64,000 nucleotides of DNA from Zygaena filipendulae (Eukaryota; Arthropoda; Insecta; Lepidoptera; Zygaenidae): assembly GCA_907165275.2 (NCBI GenBank), contig OU015675.1:4667501-4731500 (forward strand), given 5' to 3'. Positions 56,882 to 64,000 of this stretch are shown piece after piece. Each line of letters begins with the position of its first letter. Within the stretch, counting starts at the first letter, position 1. The notes below the pieces were generated by a model. The model was given only the letters and a program-made list of their open reading frames with translations. It made no database searches and was not told where the DNA came from. A program made the position numbers and the translations under genes.

Positions 56882-57092
56882 CTAGCTGTCCCCCGCGGTT
56901 TCACCTACGGTAATTTCAGAGTTCCCGCGGGAATTCCAGGATAACATATAGATACGAGTATAACCCTTCCTAATGAATCACTTTACCTATTGGTGAAAAC
57001 CGCATCATAATCCGTTGCGTAGTTTTAAAGATTTAAGCATACATAGGGATATAGGGACAGAGAAAGCGACTGTGTTTTATACTATGTAGTGA
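56882..57092 (-). mobile_element. Helitron-like element, family B (full)
   Basis: A|CTAGCTGTCCCCCGCGGTTT at the left (reversed 3' end) and ACTATGTAGTGA at the right (reversed 5'-TCACTACATAGT). Body: GAATCACTTTACCTATTGG, CCGTTGCGTAGTTTTAAAG. 211 bp. Confidence 0.75.
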
Positions 57093-57784
57093 AGAATTTT
57101 GTACTCGCCACTCTTAAATATTTTTAAAATCAATTACCTACACGTATAGCAAATTATGAACAAAAAATAAGAAGTTTTATCTAAATTACTCAGGTTTGCC
57201 ACCTTCGCGGTTTTGTGTCATTTATGTCATTTACAATAACATGTATGTACATTACGAGTACATTATTAGTGTCGCGTTCTCCCACATTCTCGAGAGCGAC
57301 AATTTTAAATGTATCTTCGAGAAGCGAACCGACATCAAAGCGACTTTGGCATTCCTCGAGAGATATCTCCGTTCGCTATTTACGCTTACAGAGTACGTTG
57401 CATAAACGAATTCATTTCGTATGAAATTCCCGTTACGCTCCTGTGAATTCACGCGTCTACAAAGTCAATGGTGAAATAATTCTGGGAATATTTTCTTTCA
57501 TCGGTGAAAAATAGGTGCGAATTTATTTGATCCTCATTTCAATGTGAATGTTTTAAGACAAAGAGAAGACTCTCGAAGCGAGGACACCGCGTTTGTTTTT
57601 TGAAATCGGTCGTCAAACAAAATGACAAATAATACGTCTCCATTTTTACAAGATTAACAATTGAAGGGTAATACAGTATAATTAAGTAGTAGCCACAGTT
57701 GGTCGACGGTGTTTGATCTCATCGTGATATCGACCACCAGCCCAAGGCTGTCAAGAGAAGGTAAACCAAATATAGGGATATTTG
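57093..57784. other. Repeat-poor DNA, no gene assigned
   Basis: 57240-57460 has overlapping open frames of about 66-69 codons on three frames and many TCGAGAGCGA-like words, but no motif. It could be regulatory or an unrecognised exon; unproven. Confidence 0.25.
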
Positions 57785-57986
57785 CTTAGGCTGATATTAT
57801 AAATACGAAAGTAACTATGTCTGTCTGTCGGTCTGTTACAACTTCACGCCTTAATGAGTCAACCGATCATCATGAAAATTTTTACACACTTTGTTTGAGG
57901 TACAGAGAAGGACATAGGATACTTTTTATCCCGGAATTCCTGCGGGATCTCCGAAATTTCCGCGGCTGAAAACAGGCAACAGCTAC
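57785..57986 (+). mobile_element. Helitron-like element, family A
   Basis: GATATTATAAATACGAAAG at the start; GATCATCATGAAAATTTTTA and GAAGGACATAGGATACTTTT; CCTGCGGGATCTCC / CGCGGCTGAAAAC; end CAGCTAC. It abuts a partial foldback element. Confidence 0.65.
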
Positions 57987-58200
57987 AAGCCAAATAGGTA
58001 GTGCCAACTCCCGCCACGAGCTCGTCGCAAGCAGAACAACCCGAGTGCAAGGGCGGACTTAGCACCGAATTCAAACCGTTCAGTGGCAGCACAAATCAAT
58101 AATATTATTACGTGTATTATTGTCATTTGGATTAAATCAGTATTTTATTATTTGTAACTTTTTAGTTTAGGGCATTTTTGTATTTTTTGAAGTCGGTTTA
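57987..58200. mobile_element. Foldback element, half copy
   Basis: Centre and right arm only: CTCCCGCCACGAGCTCGTC, CCGTTCAGTGGCAGCACAAA, ending TTTTTTGAAGTCGGTTTA. Compare 54391-55682. Confidence 0.6.
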
Positions 58201-58214
58201 ATTTTTTTGTTATA

Positions 58215-58325
58215 CTTATTTTTTTACGTACCTCATCAAAAATACCGAAGATACATTAAGTCGATACGTCGCGTGACGTCATCGTGGTATAAAGTGAAGC
58301 ACGGCGTGACGTCCTGACGGAGTAA
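58215..58325. mobile_element. CRE-bearing MITE fragment, copy 3
   Basis: TTTTTTTACGTACCTCATCA, GAAGATACATTAAGTCGATA and GCGTGACGTCATCG (TGACGTCA at 58274-58281), then a second GCGTGACGTCCTGACGG. Ends missing. Confidence 0.45.
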
Positions 58326-58562
58326 AAATTAAAATATGGTTGACAAGCCAGTGGGCATGCATGCCATGGTGTAATGTACCTACTTATACCTCCCAATATA
58401 TGAAATATCTGCACTATGTAGGTAACTAGATAATATTTAGACCAATAAAAAGATCATGAAGGCCTCATAATAAAACTAGCAATTTAAAAAAAGCGTGCAT
58501 TAAAATAATAATATAATAGGTATATCTCCATGTTCCGACCTCTATCAATTTTCGACAAACAT

Positions 58563-58640
58563 CTAAGGTTCCGTAGCACAGTGCCTAAAACAGAACTCTT
58601 TTATGTTCAGTCTGTCCGTATGCCACAGCAATTTCACTCA
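58563..58640 (+). repeat. GGTTCCGTA-type dispersed repeat fragment
   Basis: AAGGTTCCGTAGCACAGTGC, AAAACAGAACTCTTTTATG and AGTCTGTCCGTATG follow a repeat layout I recall from moths. Single copy here. Confidence 0.3.
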
Positions 58641-58756
58641 GAAAATTAACTCTATGGCAAGGTACATTACATATAATGGTGTAGTCAAATTAGGAAAAAA
58701 AAACATCTAAGTTGTCTTTGTAAAAATTCTTGTTCTTCTTGTGTTTTTTTAAATAT

Positions 58757-58961
58757 GGCTGCCCCCCGCGATTATTTGGTGGTAATTTCGGAGTTCCCGC
58801 GGGAATTCTAGGATAAAGTATAAATATAAACCTTCCTCATAAATCACACCATTTATTAGTAAAAACCACATGAAAATCCGTTGCGTATAGTTTTAAAGAT
58901 CTAAGCATACATAGGGACAGACAGACAGCGGGAAACGATTTTGTTTTATACTATGTAGTGA
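58757..58961 (-). mobile_element. Helitron-like element, family B
   Basis: GGCTGCCCCCCGCGATTAT at the left (eroded 3' end), CCGTTGCGTATAGTTTTAAA and CATACATAGGGACAGACAG, ending ACTATGTAGTGA. Confidence 0.65.
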
Positions 58962-59530
58962 GTAGTGATGGAAAGGATAACAATTTTAATGGTGAAAGTT
59001 CTCCCTACGGAACACTGCATTGTGCGTGGACCAACACGTATACGTACGTGCTTGTTCCGCTTTTTATGTATTACCTTTATAGGCAAGGATAAAGGTAATA
59101 TCTAAAATATACGATATAAATTTTATTACCGCAAAGCCGAGCCAAAACTTATCCCGTAAATCCTTCTGTAAATATAATATTTAAATATTGTCATAAAGCA
59201 TAATAATATTTAGAATTAAACTTTTATGATCCTTGCCCAGTTTTGTTGTCATCCTTTGAACATATAAAAACAGCGAACAAAAATAATATCATCATAATAT
59301 AGAAATACAAGATTGCTTTTCAAATCTGTCTGTGTATCCGCTTATTTCTTCTAAACTAACATTTATCATGACTTTTTACCGAGCGATAATTTCGTCGCAG
59401 AAATGCGACGTAGTGGGCTATACGTATTGACTGTGCGTTTTGTCATTATAGGTAGGTAGAAAATAAAATCCCCTTATGTTCAAAATTAGTGAGCATGAGG
59501 GATCATACAAATACCTACCAGTTTTTGAAT
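58962..59530. other. No feature seen
   Basis: CCTTTATAGGCAAGGATAAAGG near 59070 is a small palindrome. No gene. Confidence 0.4.
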
Positions 59531-59851
59531 GGGCATGTGGACTAATTTTTATTTTTTAGTCCGTCTTGTAGATTATTAAAAAATATTGGACACGTATTTT
59601 TTCTTTTTTTACGTAATCAAAAAATAACGGCGATATATTGAGTTGAAATTTCGCGTGACGTCACTATTCTGACAGTTTGTATGGCGGTTTTAGCGGTTAG
59701 TGACGTCACGAGCCCCTCACCCTAAACTTTAATGCGCTTTATCTCTGTATATTTCAATTTATTTAAAAAAGCAAAAAATACGTGTCTATTGTTTTTTTAT
59801 TTTCTAACTGACGGACTAATTCGAATTTTGATTTTCAGTAGTCCACATCCC
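59531..59851. mobile_element. MITE with CRE-like palindromes, copy 4 (full)
   Basis: GGGCATGTGGACTA at the left and TAGTCCACATCCC at the right. TGACGTCA at 59656-59663 and 59701-59708. About 320 bp and very similar to 3695-4017. Confidence 0.7.
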
Positions 59852-59903
59852 TATTGTGCGACCCTGTCCAAGCGAAATATTGTGTCAGTTCCAGACCTAC
59901 CTA

Positions 59904-60250
59904 TCTATATATAAACAAAAAACCGAAACTGACTGACTGATCGATCAACGCACTCTTGAAACCGCTGGGTCTAGAACCATGAAATTTTGCACAAATATTC
60001 TGTATATTCTGAGTCGGTGTCCATTTCAGCATCGCAAAAATTTTTAGGCGAATCTTGTTTGAGTGTCAAATTTTGTCATATATTTTTTAATTTTTTGTGA
60101 TGTCGAATAAAGATTTGTCTATGTCTATGTCTATTCCTTAAGTGACGTAGGCGTGCAAAAAGAAAGAGTTTTTGGAAATTCAATCCCGAAGGGGGTGAAA
60201 AAGGTTTTGTATGGAAGAATTGCGCGGGTGAAACCGCGCGGGACAGCTAG
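59904..60250 (+). mobile_element. Helitron-like element, family C
   Basis: Starts A|TCTATATATAAAC and ends GGGACAGCTAG|T. Body: CTGACTGACTGATCGATCAA, AACCATGAAATTTTGCAC, GAAGGGGGTGAAAAAGG, with a terminal GCGCGGGTGAAACCGCGCGG hairpin. 347 bp. It shares only the last bases and hairpin with families A and B. Confidence 0.7.
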
Positions 60251-60769
60251 TTCTTATACAAATAAGACTGTACTGGTGGTACGTAGCTGCCAAATCTACT
60301 TCAAATCGCCATAATATTTTTGACCGTGCGAGTAAATCCCGAGCTGGGTTATCTAGTCAGTAACCATCGTGTTGACTTGATTCTGAAGTTTCACCATCAG
60401 CTGTGCCGTGCACGGTCCAACTGGTCTACTGGTCTTCACACTTCAAGAGATCGCGTAAGTGTTTAAGGTGAGTGAATTCATTCACTTCTTATCTTTCATC
60501 GTCATAGATTTTGACCCAGGGTCAGAGACTATCGAAAAACTTACTTGTAGTGAACGTAATTGTCCTGAATCAACCTTCTTTTATTCTAAACAAAAGCAGT
60601 GACAGACAGCTTAAAAGAGAAAAATGTCTCAGCTATCTCAGAGCTTTTTATAATGCAGCGCGATTATAAAGTTGTCTCGCAAAATTTGATTTTACAATCG
60701 TGATTCGTGATTCGCGCTTAGCCATAAGAATTACTACCGAAAGATTTGTACGTGTATACTATGTATAGT
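60251..60769. other. No gene; possible transcription start and splice donors
   Basis: TCAGT at 60357-60361 matches the arthropod initiator, and GTAAGT (60455-60460) and GTGAGT (60468-60473) are good donors about 100 bp downstream. This would fit a non-coding first exon but is weak. Confidence 0.2.
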
Positions 60770-60827
60770 AGGGTGTTCCTGAGGGGATTTCAAAGCTCAC
60801 ACGAGGGAAACCGCGGGGAACAACCAG
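60770..60827 (+). mobile_element. Helitron-like 3' end fragment
   Basis: GTTCCTGAGGGGATTTCAAA and ACACGAGGGAAACCGCGGGG, end AACCAG. Confidence 0.5.
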
Positions 60828-61315
60828 TTCTTAATAAAATACCTACTGTATAAACTTCAAAACTATTGACAATAGACAGCCCTTAGTTCAAGCAGGATGA
60901 TAAAACTAAATTGTAAGGGGCTTCCATGAGTGTCCTTGAAACGACGATAGAAATAAATTGTATCAAGAGTCCTTATTATTTTAATACAATACATAGGTAG
61001 GTACATACCCGAGGCACATTGGGAGCGAAGTTCTTTTTTTTAATATCGGAAATGTTCTCGAGATTGATAAAGTACCCATAAATAAAATAGAATATGTCAG
61101 CCATAACACATTGTATGTAGTTCTGACAGGAACCAATTTGGTGTAAATAAAAGTGGGTTTCATTGTGTACTTGAGACGGTGCTATTTTGTACAACAACGT
61201 GTTGCAGCTTGCATCATTTCTGTAGAACGAGACAAAAATGACATGGCCACAAATATAAATCTATACAATTACAACTTAAATTATACCTAATATAAACACA
61301 TTCAGTATATAAAAT
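60828..61315. other. No feature seen
   Basis: Overlapping 60- and 73-codon minus frames without motif. Confidence 0.4.
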
Positions 61316-61479
61316 TCCTTTGTTACGTTTTCACGCTTTAACTACGCAACCGATCAGCATGAAATTTTGCGTACACGTTTTCGAGGGTACAAAAAAGGAT
61401 AATGGATGCCTTTCCATTTTTTATAGGATATAGAAAACTGGTTTACAAAATCTATATTAATGCGAGCGGCAACGGCTAG
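61316..61479 (+). mobile_element. Helitron-like element, family A (internal deletion)
   Basis: TTGTTACGTTTTCACGC, GATCAGCATGAAATTTTGCG and GAGGGTACAAAAAAGGATAA, then unrelated A/T-rich sequence and terminal AACGGCTAG|T. Confidence 0.55.
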
Positions 61480-61600
61480 TATAATATCTACTTAATTTAT
61501 AATATTAAAATCAAAACTTTAAAGCTTTAAAACTTTGACGAATAGAGAAAGAACGGTATTTCTTTCATACTTTTAATAAACAAATTTTAACAGGAAAATA

Positions 61601-62600
61601 AAAACCGACTTTCAAAAACGAAACTAAAAAAATAAAAATAACAAAATTCCGATTTAATCCAAAAGACAAAAATACACGCAATATTATTATTGGTTTGAGA
61701 TACCACTGATTGGTTTGAATTCGGTGCCAAGCCCGTTTGTGTCTGCCTACTTGGGTTGCTCTTCTCACGACGAGCTCGTGGCGGGAGTGGACTTAGCCCA
61801 TCTACACATCTATCTACTCCATATTTGGCTTGTCACCAACTTCAAACCGATCAGTAGTAGCACAAACCAATAATAAGTTTACGCGTATTTTTGTCTTTTG
61901 GATGAAATCGGTATTTTGTTATTTTAAGCTTTTTAGTTTTGTGTTTTTGGAAGTCGGTTTTTATTTTTTTGTTAAAAATTTTTTATTTCTCGCATTTTAG
62001 GGGGTTGGTTTGTAATTTATCTAAGTTACAATAGCCTAATGTCAACTCCCAAACCTTTTACAAAATATTGCTTTTTCCGATGCAGGGACGTTAATTTTTG
62101 AGTTCTCCTGGTAGGTATTTCCATAGATTTAGAATTTTTTTTGCTACGTACATTGTAAATCTATGGGTATTTCACCATCAATTCCACTTTACCATATACT
62201 TTGTGACTAGCATAAATTGTTTAGAAAATACATTAAGGTTAACGAATTGGAACCTGTGAAATACCTATTATTGAGTAGTTCCGATAACCATCTGTGAACT
62301 TCATCATCAGTTCCACTTCTTAAAATTTTGCTTTTCGAAAGCAAATGAACGATTTACTTTAAAAAATACCTAAATCGCTATAAGTATGCTTATAATTTTT
62401 GAAGAGTTCCCTCGATTTCTCCAAGATCCCATCATCAGATCCCTTGGTGGCAATGGGACCTAAGATCGAGTATACTCTTTCAAAAAAAAAAGAATTTTCC
62501 AAATCAGTCCAACCGTCTTTGAGTAATCGGGTAACAAAAATACAAAAAAAAACATTCAGACGAATTGAGAACCTCTTCCATTTTGGGCTTAGTCGGTTAA
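61601..62600. mobile_element. Large foldback/TIR element, copy 2
   Basis: AAAACCGACTTTCAAAAACG at the left; the foldback right arm ends at about 61961 (GGAAGTCGGTTTTT); the outer end is GGGCTTAGTCGGTTAAAAA at 62600. It carries one unit of the segment that is doubled in the copy at 54391-55682. Arms here are more diverged, so it is the older copy. Confidence 0.65.
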
Positions 62601-62653
62601 AAATTGAAAAATATTATATATTTTTACAGCTATATAAACTTTACCTGTATATG

Positions 62654-62770
62654 TTTATTTTATTTATTTTATTAAACTTTATGCACATCACGTTAGGTAC
62701 AAATAGCGGACTTAATGCCACAGTGGCATTCTTTGCCAGTTAACCTTCGGATTACTCAGAGAGTTCACTT
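62654..62770 (-). repeat. LINE/SINE-like 3' tail, (AAAT)n copy 3
   Basis: TTTATTTTATTTATTTTATT and TATGCACATCACGTTAGGTAC, GCGGACTTAATGCC, TTTGCCAGTTAACC. Same order as 3055-3178. Confidence 0.6.
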
Positions 62771-62845
62771 GGCGGTGCAATTACGAGATAATACATCCAT
62801 ATTATATTCGTATACCTACGTACATCTTTTATATTTAAATACTTA

Positions 62846-62943
62846 ATAATAATAGTGTAAATGTGAAAGTGTGGATGTTTGGATGTTTGGGTGTTTGTAA
62901 CTCAATCACGCAAAAATGACTGAACGGATTTGGATGAAATTAG
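62846..62943 (+). mobile_element. Helitron-like element, family A (5' half)
   Basis: GTGTAAATGTGAAAGTGTGG, (ATGTTTGG)n and CTGAACGGATTTGGATGAAA; the 3' half is missing. Confidence 0.55.
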
Positions 62944-64000
62944 TATAGATGTACTATGAATACAAATTTTCCATATCTGAGTATAATAATATTGTCAGCC
63001 CTTTTTGTTCGAATCTTATCTCTAAAGAGACCATTCCATTTCTTGCTTTTTTTCTCTTACGTAATCCATGTTATGAGGTAGCAACGGATATTGAAAATAA
63101 GGACTTTGTTTGCTCTTACGTTTCTTATATTATATCATTTGATTTCCCTTATAGCACAGTAACGTTAGGGATCGCGACTTGTCATATTAAACAAACAAAG
63201 CTATACGAGTAGATTTGTATTATTATCCAAGACAAAACTCTACAAACACGAAATATTAAAAATTATGTTTACTGGATCCAAATATTGAATGTGATTTATA
63301 TTATCCAAGTACATCTAGAGTTTAGACTCTACATTATAAATTTTTAGTAGTGATAGCTAAGTAATTAGTGCGTTTAGATTAGGCACACGTAATGACTAAT
63401 ACATAGTAATTAATCTAACTATACTAAGTAAAATAAAACAGTAGAATCCGCGATTCTGAATATTTGTAACCAATTTTGACAGAGAATGATAAAAGAAGAG
63501 TAACCAACCACAAAAAAAGAGTTTTCAAAATATGCAAAGGCACGGGCTTCATCGCAATGTCATTTTTTAAATTATCTTTATAAAGCTATTCTTCGTGATT
63601 TTAATTCTTGTTTCACCCTTGTCACCTTAGGGATTGTGGATTAGTGAAAACCCTGAAACTATTGTTTCTTTATTTGGAAACCCTAATATTTGGCTCTAGG
63701 TATATTCAAAAGTAACGGTTTAATCCTTTTATACAAATTCCTCTTGCCCCTTTTTATTTTCTTAAGATTTTAATTTCAAGAAATCTTTTTATAGCTTTCA
63801 CTCAATATTTTCTATTTTCTAAATTTGATGTTCAAAAATCTAGTATACATTTTATTTGTAAATCGCATGTAGTTTGCACCTGTTAGTATAGTTACACTTA
63901 GTCTATTATTCGATGCTAGTTTTTTACTGTAAGTGTTGGTGTTTGGTGAAAATTTAAATTATTTAATTAAATTTTAATTTAATTTTGGTGAAAAATTTAG
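62944..64000. other. No feature seen
   Basis: AT-rich DNA to the end of the window; the 87-codon plus frame 62949-63212 has no recognisable motif. Confidence 0.4.

Noticed and set aside
1..64000. CRISPR arrays, rRNA or functional tRNA genes
   Set aside because: The spaced repeats are dispersed transposons. tRNA-like boxes (7455, 26098, 30938) are partial and SINE-like, without a full cloverleaf.

Overview
The window is AT-rich insect DNA that looks lepidopteran. Three things point there: very frequent GTAGGTA/TACCTAC words, dozens of the short repeats with a CCGCGGTTTCACCCGCG hairpin that litter moth and butterfly genomes, and a gypsy-type errantivirus with a baculovirus-F-like envelope gene. 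No complete host gene is visible. The only host coding DNA I can argue for is one possible 5' exon on the minus strand (2827-2938), plus weaker exon-like islands near 9273, 28830 and 60357. Almost everything recognisable is transposable-element DNA of many ages, often nested.

Layout. 1-700: 3' end of a broken BEL/Pao retrotransposon (integrase remnants plus probable LTR). 700-7400: AT-rich DNA with Helitron-like repeats, MITEs and the candidate exon. 7491-8624: a 1.13-kb transposon with 27-bp terminal inverted repeats and internal copies of a GGGGCAAGTTGTTACA motif, inserted at a TA inside a tRNA-like SINE remnant. 10-31 kb: scattered Helitron-like copies, an RTE-type LINE tail (15040-15272), a perfect 38-bp-arm hairpin (17776-17856) and several MITEs. 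32113-33754: a dead piggyBac-like element flanked by TTAA, split by a Helitron-like insertion. 36472-44017: a structurally complete errantivirus-like provirus on the minus strand (LTR-gag-pol-env-LTR) with apparently identical LTRs and a CACT target duplication. 47778-53914: a second minus-strand Ty3/Gypsy retrotransposon, also with apparently identical LTRs (CTGT duplication), without env and with one in-frame stop in pol. 54-64 kb: large foldback elements, hairpin MITEs and more Helitron-like copies.

How the parts work together. In the errantivirus, Gag and Pol are linked by a -1 frameshift at an A AAA AAG heptamer. The envelope frame has no AUG of its own; a leader AUG followed by a GTGAGT donor and an acceptor at the start of env would supply one in the correct phase. 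The second element uses the same gag/pol logic with an A AAA AAC heptamer directly before the gag stop. The small elements have no proteins of their own and must have been moved by enzymes encoded elsewhere. All calls come from reading the sequence by eye; no database search was made.
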